64,000 nt of DNA from Azolla caroliniana (taxonomy: Eukaryota > Polypodiophyta), in contig JBHGNT010000013.1 of the NCBI GenBank assembly GCA_043228905.1, positions 7,130,001-7,194,000 on the forward strand, written 5' to 3'. The position numbers and the translations under genes were made by a program. Positions 10,901-20,796 of this stretch are shown piece after piece. The stretch's first letter is position 1; each line of letters begins with the position of its first letter. Under the pieces are notes generated by a model. That model was not told the origin of the DNA, did no database searches, and saw only the letters and a list, made by a program, of their open reading frames with translations.

Positions 10901-11534
10901 TCCTCGCTGGTCAGTGATCGACGCTCCGGAGCTACCTACCAACCCTCGTGCCGAGGATCATTTGGAGAGGCTACGCAAGATCCAGATGGATCTCTCTACT
11001 CACCTTCGTCATGCTCAACACACACAGAAGACTTATGCGGATCGTCATCGGATTCCCTCCTCTTTTGCCATCGGAGATCGAGTATGGCTCTTACGTCGTC
11101 ACATCAAGACTACTCGACCGTGCGACAAGTTGGATTATCGACGACTCGGTCCTTTCCGTATTACGGGGAAGATTAATGATGTCACCTTCCGCCTTGATCT
11201 CCCTCCGCAGCTTCAGATACATCCGGTTTTCCATTGTTCTCTTCTTGAACCTTATAAAGCAAACACCATTCCCGATCGTGTGACACCACCGCCGCCCCCA
11301 CTGGAGTTGGACGCCGGCCCGGAGTATGAAGTTGCTGCCATCCTCGATTCCAAACTTGTTCGCAACAAACTCTATTACTTGGTCGATTGGCTCGGTTATA
11401 GTCCGAGCGAACGTACTTGGGAACCCGTCGAGAATGTTGCCAATGCACAAGATCTTCTTGCTGATTTCCACCAAAAGTATCCGGACAAACCCGGTCCGCA
11501 AGTAGCGCTGACTCGTTCCACTCGTCGTCTTTAA
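7962..11534 (+). CDS. pol: Ch1 pol polyprotein: PR-RT-RNase H-INT-chromodomain, intact
   Basis: 1190 codons without a stop. Protease LLDSGANSCFMD lies near residue 52. RT has FFVKKKDGSLHLVVDYRGLNK, GAYNLVRI and catalytic YLDD near 387. RNase H has EADASDFALGSILSQ and EIHDKELLAIV, with the second region ending GKADALSRR. Integrase has HDTHTAGHFG...CDACC zinc ligands, D in LDFITDLP, D in ISDRGPQF and E in GQAERTNQTLEQYL. A GPF module leads to a chromodomain near residues 1120-1180 (EYEVAAILDSK, YYLVDWLGYSPSERTWEP). The frame is -1 relative to gag and overlaps its end, so frameshifting is the likely expression route; no ATG marks a separate start. All catalytic residues are present. Confidence 0.97.
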   Translation: MSPAKIGAIWLDSSPRSVQPISGSIPSKQVSNVFLAQVIVSTKSTPPVPVLALLDSGANSCFMDRNFAQASQISLRKLPCPASVVVIDGRPIASGNIVEESEPIQVVLGSFVCIISFNIISSPEHPIVLGLPWLELHNPAIDWRTREVRYRPPQESTRRVSTISLYQLREEGPKEAMFLFSISVHPSSTIKKDSSVQLPAKYHPYADVFDKVKAGTLPHHRPYDCPIDLQPGTEPPWGPIYNLSPTELEVLRAYIEENLASGFIRHSKSPAGAPIFFVKKKDGSLHLVVDYRGLNKVTIRNRYALPLISSLLERVNGAKFFTKIDLRGAYNLVRIRPGDEWKTAFRTRYGHFEYTIMPFGLTNAPAVFQHMANDIFRDLLDICLIIYLDDLLIYLKTQEEHDSHVLLVLKRLRENGLYAKLQKCSFDCKQVEFLGYVISSKGIAMDPAKIQTVLEWQIPRSVRDVQCFLGFANFYRKFIQDYSKIILPLTQLTKKGQAFLWSIEADMAFRHLKKAFTSAPILAHVDISKPFIMEADASDFALGSILSQQGDKEELHPVAFHSRKFDVAEINYEIHDKELLAIVDSFVQWRHFLEGSPHQVIVFSDHKNLAYFQNARVLNRRQARWAQFLTRFDFKITYRPGKQQGKADALSRRSYLAPRPGEATFDNQKQVILGPTRLHTTRIFHTPMDSRITDDIRATLKTDSFAQDILAHIDTSRASCSQSQQPGIDYRQFEYHDGLLFFKKRVYVPDCSYRLQIVQHCHDTHTAGHFGSTKTLELVQRSFWWPHMRRFVDDYVRTCDACCRAKMPRHHPYGLLEPLPIPSKPWQSICLDFITDLPVSKGFDAILTVVDRYTKMAHFVPCTKAITSEETAALVMREVFRHHGLPDSIISDRGPQFVSKFWQHLFKMLKVSCNLSSGYHPQTDGQAERTNQTLEQYLRCFLSYQQDDWAEILHFAEFAYNNAIHSSTRVSPFFAYTGFHPRWSVIDAPELPTNPRAEDHLERLRKIQMDLSTHLRHAQHTQKTYADRHRIPSSFAIGDRVWLLRRHIKTTRPCDKLDYRRLGPFRITGKINDVTFRLDLPPQLQIHPVFHCSLLEPYKANTIPDRVTPPPPPLELDAGPEYEVAAILDSKLVRNKLYYLVDWLGYSPSERTWEPVENVANAQDLLADFHQKYPDKPGPQVALTRSTRRL

Positions 11535-11545
11535 GGGGGAGATAG

Positions 11546-11974
11546 TGTCATGAGATGGCAAGACTCGAACCCATGACCTTATGGTATATGGGTCGAGCTC
11601 TTAACCATCTCACCATCTATTGTAATTCATAGAATATTATTTTCATTTATGTTTTATTATAAGAAAGTAATGTATATTCCAGATTTCTCTGGAACATTCT
11701 AGAAGCTTCAGGATTATTCCTGAGAACACTATAAAAGAAGGCACTAAGCATTATGTTGAACCAAATTGGTTCAACACCAGTCTTAAGCCTCTTAGTCGAT
11801 TTGTACTTATCTTTCATATAATATAAGAGCTGCTGTCATCATCCTATTTCCCTCTCTCTCTCCTCTTCTCACTTCCTCTCTCTCGGGAATCTTACGCAGT
11901 CCCGTCCTCTTAGTACTAATAGTACTACTCTTCTTAGTACTAATTCCATCTCTGTTTTAGTACTATTCCTGACA
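11546..11974 (+). repeat. 3' LTR of Ch1
   Basis: Same length and, by eye, same sequence as 6310-6738. It follows the purine tract AAGGGGGAGATAG right after the pol stop, the likely polypurine tract. CATAG follows it at 11975-11979, duplicating 6305-6309. Confidence 0.95.
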
Positions 11975-12690
11975 CATAGTCAATCTCACCTAGGTTGGCG
12001 CTAGTGATGACCAAGTCATCAACATAAAGTAAAATGCTAACCGGCCTGAGTTGACCTTTCTCGATGAACAGTGAGGAGTCCGATTTTGACGTCGCAAAGC
12101 CCATCCAACGCAATTGTTGCGTGATCTTCGTGTTCCAGGCACACGGGGCTTCCTTTAGTCCGTAAAGGGACTTCTTTAACCGGCACACCACCGAGGTGTT
12201 CGTTCCGGAGTGAAATCCGGGGGTTGTACCATGTACACTTGTTCCTCAAGCTCACCTTGAAGGAACGCATTCTTTACATCCATCTCATGTAAGTGCCACC
12301 CCTTTGCCGCAGCTACCGTGAGCAAGACACGGACGATCGTCATCTTCGCGACTGGTGCAAACGTCTCATCGCAGTCGATGCCGTGTTGCTGCGCGTAACC
12401 TTTTGCTACTAGCCGGGCCTTGTATCGGTTGACCGAGTCGTCAGTGTTGTACTTGACCTTGTACACCCACCTACATCCGATCAGCTTCACACCTTTCGGT
12501 GTGTCAACTAGGTCCCATGTTTCATTTTCATCCAATGCGCTCATCTCTTCCTCCATCGCGGCACGCCAATTCGCGTCTTTCGCCGCTTCTGCGTAACTCT
12601 CCGGCTCACGCACTTCCGCTACACGTGTCATGTACGCATAATGATGTGCCATGTACTCGTTGTAATGGAACCACACAATAGGGTTCTTCT
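11975..12690 (-). pseudogene. Copia-2 reverse transcriptase, right of Ch1
   Basis: On the minus strand: [107 protein letters not shown] and LLYVDDLVIT. The YVDD core is intact. A break near 12176-12190 changes frame between the QPPDF region and CRLKKSLYG. The frame then runs into the CATAG target site and continues at 6309. Confidence 0.9.
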
Positions 12691-13074
12691 AGCTGCTAGA
12701 TTGGCGTAATTGCTCATTAGCCGATGTTGAGGCTTTCTTGGCCGACACGGACTTCCCTCGGAGTCGGACTCTCGTCGATCTGACTCGTTCCTATCCGTGT
12801 TGTAATCCGACACCTTCTTCTTCCCTTTTTCCTTGTGCGTAAGCCATCTCCTCGGCTTCCTACGCGGGGAATACACGGTCGAGTCTCCACTACTCGCCAG
12901 CTCTTCATCGGACTAGTCGAACTGACTCAGTCGTCCATTCGGTCCACTTAGCCGAAACAAAATCAGACTCTCTTCGCAGGTCCTGATTTCAGGCTCATCC
13001 AGAGGCATCTCGGCTTTGCTGACCTTATCGTCAGAACTCGGATTGGAGCTGAGGTTCGGAGTCGGAGGCAAGTA
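12691..13074 (-). pseudogene. Copia-2 linker between integrase and RT, decayed
   Basis: Short minus-strand pieces rich in Arg, Ser, Asp and Glu with several stops. The position between integrase and RT is normally a low-complexity hydrophilic linker in copia polyproteins. I see no domain here and assign it by location only. Confidence 0.5.
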
Positions 13075-14331
13075 TCAGGACACGGACTCGTCAAACACAA
13101 CGTCGCGGCTCACACGCGCTTGTTTGGTGCGAGGGTTATAACACTTATAACCCTTCTGCTTGTCCGAATAGCCATCCAAGATACACTTCTCGGCTTTCGC
13201 GTCCAGCTTCCTCCTCTTCTCCTTCGGTACATGCACATATGCAATGCTACCAAAAACTCTTAAGTGTCGCAAATTTGGCTTTGTTCCGAAGTATAGCTCA
13301 TGCGCCGACAACTTTTCTCTGATCCGGTTCTGGATGTAGACCGTGGTTCGTACCGCCTCGGCCCAATAGAACTTGGGCAAGCTCTTTTCTTCCAGCATTG
13401 CCCGCGCCGCTTCCACAACCGACCGATTTTTCCTTTCAGCCACGCCATTTTGCTCCAGTGTATATCTACAATTGAATTCACATTGAATTCCCATCTGTTG
13501 TAAATACCTGTTGAATTGACCGGAAAAGTACTCTTTTCCGCCATCCAACCGCAGGCACTTGAGATTTCTTCCTGTTTCCCTTTCGACGAAACTCTTGAGG
13601 TCCTGGAAACAGTCGAAGACTTCACTCTTCTTCTCAATGAGGTAGATCGATGTGTGCCGTGTATAGTTGTCGATGAAGGAGGCCAAATATCGACTCCCGC
13701 CAAGACTAACGTTCTGAGCTAGCCCCCATACATTGGAATGTATCAAGTCGAGCTTGTTCTGGCTCCGGTTACGCTCATTGGGGAAAGGAAGTCAGTGTTG
13801 CTTCCCTAGCTGGCAGGCTTCACAAATTTGTGCCTTCCGGCCACTAAATTTGGGCAATCCGAACACCACCTGTTTCGATTACAGGTCCTGAAGCCGTTGA
13901 TAGTTGACGTGGCCTATCCATTTGTGCCATAAGTCGATATCCGACTCGACTTTTTGTCCATTCGCGAACATTGCAGTGCCACTGTTAGTAGAGTCAAGGA
14001 TAAACATCCTCCCGTCCTTACGCCCTTGCGCAATAACTCGGCCTTCTTCCTCGATGAAGCACCCGAGATGCATGAACCAGACTTGCATCCCCTGGTCGAC
14101 GATTTGCCTGACCGACACTAGATTCTTTGTGATTTTCGGGACATGTAACACGTTCATGAGTTTCCCTTTCTGCCTGACATGGCTTAGGGGAACTTCACCG
14201 ACATTCTCGACCGCATGCGGAGTGTCGTCTCCGGTTGCGACTACTCCCGGTTGCATCGGTTCCTCAACATATGAGAACCACTCCTTGTGGCACGTCATGT
14301 GGTTTGACGCACTGGAGTCGACGTACCACAC
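13075..14331 (-). pseudogene. Copia-2 protease and integrase
   Basis: Protease region WYVDSSASNHMTCHKEWF: the usual D-S-G active site reads D-S-S, a likely inactivating change. The GAG-pre-integrase part includes LWHKWIGHVNYQRLQDL. Integrase (13746 down to 13075) has SLGGSRYLASFIDNYTRH, LRLDGGKEYFSGQF (second Asp) and EQNGVAERKNRSVVEAARAM (Glu), then the copia end KCILDGYSDKQKGYKCYNP and ARVSRDVVFDES. A stop near 13880 separates protease from integrase. Confidence 0.85.
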
Positions 14332-14349
14332 CTCGTCCGATTTTGGGGT

Positions 14350-15378
14350 GACTTCTTCATGGAGTTCGCTTCGTGTCTCGTCATGAAGGCTGACCCTTTT
14401 CCGCCTTTTTCGGATCCTTTGGCGTAGTGCGATCGTTGCCGATTACCCTTGTCGGTTTGTCCGGAACCTGATCCGGATCCGGTCCTCTCCAAATCGGTGC
14501 GCTTCGTCTAGCACTCGCTCTCCTTGTGGCCTTTCTTGCCACAATACTAGCATTCCGCGATGGATTTCCCATGCCGCAACAATGGAGGGTCCGGAATTGC
14601 TATCAGCATCACTTCAGTTCCTTCTTCCTTGATCCCGTCAGCCGCCTCCATTGCACACCGACTCGCCTCATTCGCCACGACCACGGGGTCTATCTCCCTC
14701 CATGTACAACATCTTCCTGTCGGCATGCGTGCTCGTCGACGCACCTGCATGGTTCTACTCTATAAGGAGCATCGAATGTAGGTCGAAAAATGACAGCGTA
14801 TTCTCCTGTGTACACACAGCAGTTTGGAACGCTCCGAACTTCGAAGCTAGTTCCCGAGACAAATCTGCACCATCTCGCCTTCCTCGATGTTCACATTGAT
14901 AGAGGCTAAGGAGTCGCATATCTCTTTGATCTTCTAGGTGGAATCAGCCACCGACAAGTCGCATTGTTGTAGGTCGCTCAGCTCCTATCGGAGTTGAAGC
15001 TTCCTGGTTGTAGTGCTTGCGGTGAAAATCTTCTTTAGATTTCCCCAAGCATCTTTTAGAGTTTTTGCGTCCCGAATGTAGCTTAGGAGCTATTCGCCTA
15101 GACAAGACGCGAAGTAGTACAATACTCTGCTCGCCGACTGTTACCAGGGCGGGAAATCTCTGTGTGTCAATTCGGGTGTTGTGTCATTTGCTCCGTCAAC
15201 ATAGGTCCAGTAACCGTGCCCGAGCAGGTACTGGTGCATCTTGTAGGACCAAGACGCGTAGTTGTTTCTATCGAGCTTCTCCGTCAGAAGTGAGCTAGCC
15301 ATGCCTCTATCCATCGGTTTTACCTATTCTTCTAGGTTGGTTTTCCTTTCAAGCTATGTCGGTTACAGAGGTTCTCAA
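14350..15378 (-). pseudogene. Copia-2 gag, heavily decayed
   Basis: No long frame survives. Near 14505-14552 the minus strand reads C-TAG-Y-C-GKKGHKESEC, a CX2CX4HX4C knuckle with a stop at its first variable position. Fragments upstream (EANRCAMEAADGIKEEG-like) are consistent with a copia UBN2 gag. The location between primer site and protease supports the call. Confidence 0.6.
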
Positions 15379-15397
15379 CCCTCGCACTTTGATACCA
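15379..15397 (-). other. Primer-binding site of Copia-2, initiator-tRNA-Met type
   Basis: On the minus strand TGGTATCAAAGTGCGAGGG follows the LTR end directly. The first bases match the standard copia primer site complementary to the 3' end of initiator tRNA-Met (TGGTATCAGAGC), with one mismatch in the first twelve. Confidence 0.85.
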
Positions 15398-15836
15398 TGT
15401 AAAGAATAGCGTGTAGAAGCAAGTAGAAAACCGAACACAGAAAATACGTAGGTTTAATGGAGAGCTTGAATATACATAGTACGCAGGAGACATAGAGAGA
15501 GAGAGAGAGAACACACAGAAGTTCAATTCAAAATAATACTCAATCTATACATAGGATGTGCTCAGTGAGCACTTTTATACAAGTCCATACGGATTGACAG
15601 AAGTATTGACATGTACTTCAATGCTCATAAATGAACTCTACACTAACTCCCAAAATATATTCCTACGTAGAATATCTTTCCAACGGCCTTGCGGTTTATG
15701 CACCGCTATGGCTTCTTGTTGTGTGCCGGTCGGCGCACCGGTTTACGCACCGGTCCGGCCTAGCCGATCGATCCCAACCAATCCAGTTCTCGGCTTGCAC
15801 AGCCAATCCGGCCAATGTTGAGCTTGTATCTCAACA
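15398..15836 (-). repeat. 5' LTR of Copia-2
   Basis: On the minus strand TGTTGAGATACAAG...ATTCTTTACA, 439 bp. A TATA-like TTGTATAAAAGTG and a CT-rich run (GA-run near 15495-15510 on plus) follow the same order as in the Copia-1 LTR. It abuts the E1 LTR remnant at 15837. Confidence 0.88.
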
Positions 15837-16074
15837 CTCGTGGGATTCACGAGGTTTCTATATCTCTCTCTTTCAATCCAAATTCATATTCTTATATTAA
15901 TATTGATTAATCTAATAAAATACATTATACTCATGGGATTCACGAGGTTTTTATATCTCTTTCTTAAAATTTATTCATAACTAGATTCGTCTCAAATTTT
16001 TCCCCCTCCTAGTCGAAAACCCTAGCGGTTCCCACCCAACTCACACAAATGATCCGGCGCCGAAAGGCATGACA
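15837..16074 (+). repeat. E1 5' LTR remnant
   Basis: Matches the last 240 bases or so of the E1 3' LTR, from CTCGTGGGATTCACGAGG to CGAAAGGCATGACA. The upstream part lies beyond Copia-2 and outside the window. It holds two copies of the hairpin motif (15837-15854 and about 15931-15947). Confidence 0.85.
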
Positions 16075-16112
16075 GAAGTCGTGAACCCGACCTGAAGACG
16101 GGTGGCAAGGAG

Positions 16113-18061
16113 ATGGAGAATCAACAAGAGGTGATGAACACGATGATGATGATGTTCGAGCGGATGCTACAAGAACAACGAGTGATGACGAAGATCACGA
16201 CAATAGTAAAGCGGCTCGTACAACGAAACGGACAATTCAACGGAAAGGATGTGTCACGCTATCTATGTGAATACAAGGCGGAGATGGTGCGATGTGGGAT
16301 ACCGGAAGGATTGCAAGTGATATCCTTTAGTCGGGTGGCCACAAACGAGCTGTAAGAGAGCATAACATCTATGATATACGGCAACAAAAACCAATGTGGG
16401 TGTCCTTTGAGAAAGCTATATTGGAAGCATATGATTACGAGAGACCAATGGGACGAGATCCGCGTGAGTTCGACGAATGGGTGGTATCGGAGAAGACCCA
16501 CCGAAGCGTAACACAAGCATTCCTAGAGTTCGAGCATCATTTTGTTCGACTCTCGGAGTAGGATCAAAGATTGGTGGGGGAGGATAAAGTCCTAATGTTC
16601 GTAAGATCGATCGATCGGAAAGAAAGTATGGACATTAGGATCGAACTCGAAGATGATGACGGTGCAAATGGCCTTACCGAGGATTGGGCTGAAGTCGAAA
16701 GAGTATGCTGAAGACATGATAAGAGGAAGATGAGAATATCGTCGGCAACAACATGTCCTATAAGGGATGATCGATTAAGGATGAACTATGTGGCTGATAC
16801 GAAGGCCGAAGTATGATACGTCAGTACCATGGGAGAGGGTATAGAAGAAGGCATCCTCTTGTCTTGCGAAAGAATGATGGCTAAGGATAAGGCCGATGAC
16901 TTGAGAGTGGCGAACACCACTTCAAGGGTGGAAGAAGGTTTTGGGATACGAGTGTCCGAAACATCGAGAGAGAAAGGGGTAAGCATAATCGATGCTTGCA
17001 TGATCGAGGGAGATAAAGAGTGTGAGGCAGATGTGATTGAGGAGGTAGCCACGAAAGATGACATTGAGATGGAAGGTGGCAGAGAGAAAATGAAGGCCAA
17101 CGCCGATGCATACGACAGAGAGATAGTCGAGAAGGTGGCTATGGGTGAAACAATGGAGGACGGTAATACCGAGGATTCTTGCCCACTAATTCTAGAGACT
17201 TCGGCGGTTGTGTCCGAGAAACAATGTGAGACTAGAGAGATGGGAGGTGGCGGCAAGAAAGGTAAAGTCGGAAGCTGGTTCGGATGGAAGATGATCCGGA
17301 CGGAATTATGATCCGAAAGAAAGCCAAACCAAGTAGAAGTGGATTCGGTCGAAATTCGATCGGTCGAGCCCGACTCAGACGGAAATCATTCCAGTCGGAA
17401 GCCGATCGGACGAGATTGATCCGAACAAAAGTTAATCTAGCTCAACCGGAGGTCGAACTGGTCAAGGCCGGTGAACATGAGGAAAAGAAAGCCAATCCAG
17501 ACCGAAATTGATAGATCTAACCCAACCTAGAAGGGGGCCGACTCGTTCGAAACCGATCAACCGAGTCCGATTCGGCCGACCACAACACCGATCGGAAGCC
17601 GATCTAACTGAAAGCTGATCGGACGAGATCGATCCGGGAAGAAGTCGAGGTTGATGAACATGAGGCAGATGCCAAGCAGACACACTACCACAGAAGACAA
17701 GGGCCAAGAGGATTTGAAGGGTGTTATCGAGGATGAGATCTCAACAAAGAAGGAGGGCTCTAACATGAAGATTGTCAACTCTAATGCGAGATTGTACAAC
17801 GAAGATGGACGAAGTGCAAAGTGTCTTGACCAAGAAGATGGTCGGAATGAAGGTGGCACATGCACGAGACATGAAGGGTTAAGCTCAAGAAGAGCAGAAG
17901 GAGTCATGACAACCGGTCATGGCCATGCAAAGAGTGAACGAAGAATATGGAGGATCAGATGGCGACAATGGTTTGGGTGGAAAGAATGGATGTGCTCAAA
18001 ATGGAGATATAAAGTCGACATAGCGAGAGAAACGGAAGTTATTACGGATGAAGGAGAATAA
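16113..18061 (+). pseudogene. E1 gag-like protein, broken
   Basis: The ATG at 16113 opens MENQQEVMNTMMMMFERMLQEQRVM, nearly the start of the E2 protein, followed by KRLVQRNGQFNGKDVSRYL. The frame breaks at 16355. Later pieces (16829-17311 and 17651-18061) match the E2 acidic and basic regions, including WFGWKEWMCSKWRYKVDIA near the end. Stops and indels are frequent, so no full product is possible. Confidence 0.8.
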
Positions 18062-18117
18062 CGAGCTCTAACAATTTCGGCACATACCGGAGGATGTGCA
18101 GGTTTGGAGGGGCTAAG

Positions 18118-18899
18118 TGTCGTAGTGTATTTCGTACACTATGTGAAAAATGTATAAAATAACTAATTGAATAAATATGAAGAAAAAGAAAGAAATATCA
18201 AAATATATATTACATGCATAGGGCAAGATTTGAACCTTATACATTCATGTGAATAATGTAAAGCCTTACCATTACACTAACACATTATAAGTGTTAAAAA
18301 AGCAGATATCCCACATAGAAAGGTTTTTCCCACGCATATTTCCTAGGAAAAAGCTTTAGTTAGAAAAAAAATGCATGATAGAAAAAAAGGCTACACATGC
18401 ACATCTATAGTGCATAAACACTATAGTCGATAAAAACGCATGAGGTTAGAAAAAGCATGATCACTTTTAGAAAAAGGCATGTTAGAGAAAGCATATAGTC
18501 TATAGTTAGAGAAAAAGCATGGATTGCTAAGACTTTCTCATCACTATATAAGGATGGGGATCACAATGTAATAAGTGTGTGAAAACTTTGGAAATTGGAT
18601 ATATTTCTAAAAAAACACTAATTAATGAATTATATTCGTGGGATTCACGATATTAACTATACTCGTGGGATTCAGGAGGTTTCTATATCTCTCTCTTTCA
18701 ATCCAAATTCATATTCTTATCTTAATATTGATTAATCTAATAAAATACATTATACTCGTGGGATTCACGAGGTTTTTATATCTCTTTCTTAAAATCTATT
18801 CATAACTAGATTCGTCTCAAATTTTTCCTCCTCCTAGTCCAAAACCCCAGCGGTTCCCACCCGACTCACGCAAACGATCCGACGCCGAAAGGCGTGACA
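18118..18899 (+). repeat. 3' LTR of E1
   Basis: TGTCGTAGTGTA...GGCGTGACA, 782 bp. It has the family's LTR plan: a short terminal inverted motif (TAGTGTA...TACACTA), an antisense tRNA-like module, CATGCAC/GTGCATG pieces, a TATA (CACTATATAAGGATGG near 18542) and three GTGGGATTCAC hairpins (18638, 18662 and 18755 regions). Confidence 0.88.
18221..18284 (-). other. tRNA-like module in the E1 LTR
   Basis: On the minus strand GTTAGTGTAATGGTAAGGC resembles a tRNA D arm (A box), and about 40 bases later AGGTTCAAATCTTGCC resembles a T arm (B box). The middle is not a clean anticodon arm. The same layout recurs in every E and G LTR in this window. Confidence 0.6.
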
Positions 18900-20264
18900 G
18901 TGCACAATGTCCATCTTTCTTGCAAATATAGCAGTTAGGAGTGAATGATCCACTGTATTACCTTGTTCATATTGTGGATATCCATCCGGATGTTTTCTCT
19001 GAGAATCATGTTGAAGTTGTCGTGACGCTTTTGGCTTATAGAATTTTTTATTGTTGGGTCGATTTTCTTTATTGTTATAACGACCCCCTTGTTGCTGTTG
19101 ACGACTGTTATCCTGTGGTGCTGAAAAATCTTGATCCCGATTCTGTTGATAATCATACTGTCGGGCGTCCTCTTGTGTTGGACCTTGATTATCATTTCTC
19201 CTATAGTCATTCCAGTCATTATTCAGTCGCCTTTTCGAATAATTCCGATTATCATACCGATCATCCTCCTAATACCGATTATTGAACCTATTACGGTTAT
19301 CTTGGTAACCATTTTCCGGAAAAATTTGTCGTATCGGTGCTGTTGCTTTGTTAAGCAAATTATATTCACATTATTCTAGTGAATGGGCCTTAAAGTGACA
19401 GATTGTGCAGGGTGTACGTAAACTACACTTGATTGTTGAATGCCCAATATTCAAACAAGTAGTACACTGTACTGCTTGGCGAAATTGTAACTCTTCCATA
19501 GTTGGCAAAGTATGATGCAATGCTGACATATCCATACTTCTTACATTTTTTCGATTTCGACCCATAGCAATGGCCTTATCAATCACTTGCTCAATTGACT
19601 GAGTTCGGAAATTGAACACCGCTAATGTCGTTCGTAGTGGTTCCCGAATTGCCTCTAGAAAGATATCCATTAGTTCATGATCGGGAGTTGGCCTGGAAAT
19701 TTGTAGTTGTAGATTCTGAATGCGAATGACAAATTGTGACACCGTTTCCTTGGATTCTTGATATAATGTATAAAATTGAGCTATCAGATCCTTCTAAGGA
19801 ATCTGTCGATGAAACAATTGAAGAATTTTTTTGGTTAATTGTTCGAATGTTTCGAACGCTTGGAAACCATTTTGAGCAAACCAATTTGCCGACTGGCCAT
19901 CTAATGACAAAACAAACTCAACTATTTTTGACGTATCCTCGGCTACAGCTGATAGTCGCTGAGCTCCATGGTTTATTTTCCATGTAGTTAAGAAATCCCT
20001 AATATGCGCTTCTGCATCAACGCCTTCTCGAAATTTCTAGTAAGGGTAAGGCATATTGTCTTCACTCTAGATATCATAAAATGATACCTCTTCGGATTGG
20101 TCTTCATCTGACTGACTGTCAATTAAGTTGGGAACTAAAGACCACCTCAGACTTGTTTCTTGCTGTACCACCGTAGCAGAATCCTCCTCGACACGGTTTG
20201 TAACCGAATGTGTACGAGGACGTTTACGATCGACTGGTGTATCCAAACCAAACGACGATACCAT
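18900..20264 (-). pseudogene. A' gag, broken
   Basis: Pieces on the minus strand: an N-terminal acidic region (DSQSDEDQSEEVSFYDI), MSQFVIRIQNLQLQISRPTP, MDIFLEAIREPLRTTLAVFNF, LHHTLPTMEELQFRQAVQCTTC and a first knuckle CTTCLNIGHSTIKC, then CTICHFKAHS. A second knuckle CYICKKDGHCA is cut at 18900 by E1. It aligns with the gag of B. Frames change at least near 19790. Confidence 0.8.
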
Positions 20265-20318
20265 TCGAGTTGTTCCCTGCTAATTGTAGATGTAACCGGG
20301 CGTGCCAAAATTATACTG

Positions 20319-20796
20319 TGTTGTTCGGCCGACAACCGACTCTGTTGCCGACACACAACAAAGTTCGAACATTTCGTACTGAATGTTCAATCAAAGAATT
20401 GTGGTTGTGCGAATAAATACTGAGTTACTATAATCTTATCGATGTTACACAGACATCGAGATCATTACTTACGTAATACAGTTGTAGCAAGGTGGAACTA
20501 GATAAACAGAAAATAAACAGCTGCACATCGAGATTTCCTACAACTAAACTTATATTACTAAAAGTAAAAACGATAGATTTTACAATGCCTTCGGTTCCTT
20601 TTTATAGGCAACCTGAATGACTTCCTCATCAAGAAATACATATTTCCCTATCGGCAAGAACTACAAAACTTTGTAACTAACTATTATTTAGCCAAAATGA
20701 TGACTCCTTGATCCGACTTCGACTTCGACTTCAACTTCGAACCTCCGACTGCGATGCTTCCCCACTATGTCTGTCCGCCCCTTTGTTCGGGTAACA
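20319..20796 (-). repeat. 5' LTR of A'
   Basis: On the minus strand TGTTACCCGAAC...CCGAACAACA, 478 bp, with TATA-like GCCTATAAAAAGG near 20605. Alignment with 3204-3659 sets both ends. An imperfect direct repeat GACTTCGACTTC near 20718-20735 is private to this copy. Confidence 0.8.

Larger units (their letters stand above)
6310..11974 (+). mobile_element. Chromovirus Ch1: complete Gypsy element with chromodomain, recent
   Basis: Two 429-bp LTRs (6310-6738 and 11546-11974) look identical base for base by eye. They flank gag and a single long pol ORF. The insertion duplicated CATAG (6305-6309 and 11975-11979) inside Copia-2. Identical LTRs mean recent insertion, since they start identical and diverge after. 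The domain order PR-RT-RNase H-INT-chromodomain is that of chromoviruses, and I read it as near the Tcn1/Tf1-sushi side because of the probable self-primer. gag carries one early stop, so this copy is probably not autonomous. Confidence 0.95.
5937..15836 (-). mobile_element. Ty1/copia element Copia-2 (minus), split by Ch1 and cut by Copia-1
   Basis: Reading on the minus strand: 5' LTR 15836-15398, initiator-Met-type primer site, decayed gag, protease, integrase and RT down to 11975. Chromovirus Ch1 interrupts at TSD CATAG (6305-6309 and 11975-11979). The RT resumes at 6309 and runs to 5937, where Copia-1 cuts it. The rest lies left of the window. At its upstream end it interrupts the 5' LTR of E1 at 15836/15837, so it is younger than E1 and older than Ch1 and Copia-1. 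Confidence 0.85.
15837..18899 (+). mobile_element. E1: gag-only, non-autonomous Gypsy-like element, decayed
   Basis: A 238-bp remnant of the 5' LTR (15837-16074, truncated by Copia-2), a mutated primer site at 16079-16096, a degenerate gag-like region and a complete 3' LTR (18118-18899). No RT, protease or integrase sequence lies between the LTRs. It is a diverged sister of E2 (45384-49191). It interrupts the minus gag of A', because a CCHC-encoding sequence resumes at 18900. Confidence 0.85.
18900..20796 (-). mobile_element. A': A-type Gypsy element (minus), 5' LTR and gag only
   Basis: Minus-strand order: 5' LTR 20796-20319, primer-site-like TTTTGGCACGCCCGG near 20302-20316, decayed gag down to 18900, where E1 interrupts it. 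The LTR aligns with the LTR of element A. It was inserted into another minus-strand gag that resumes at 20797. Confidence 0.8.
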
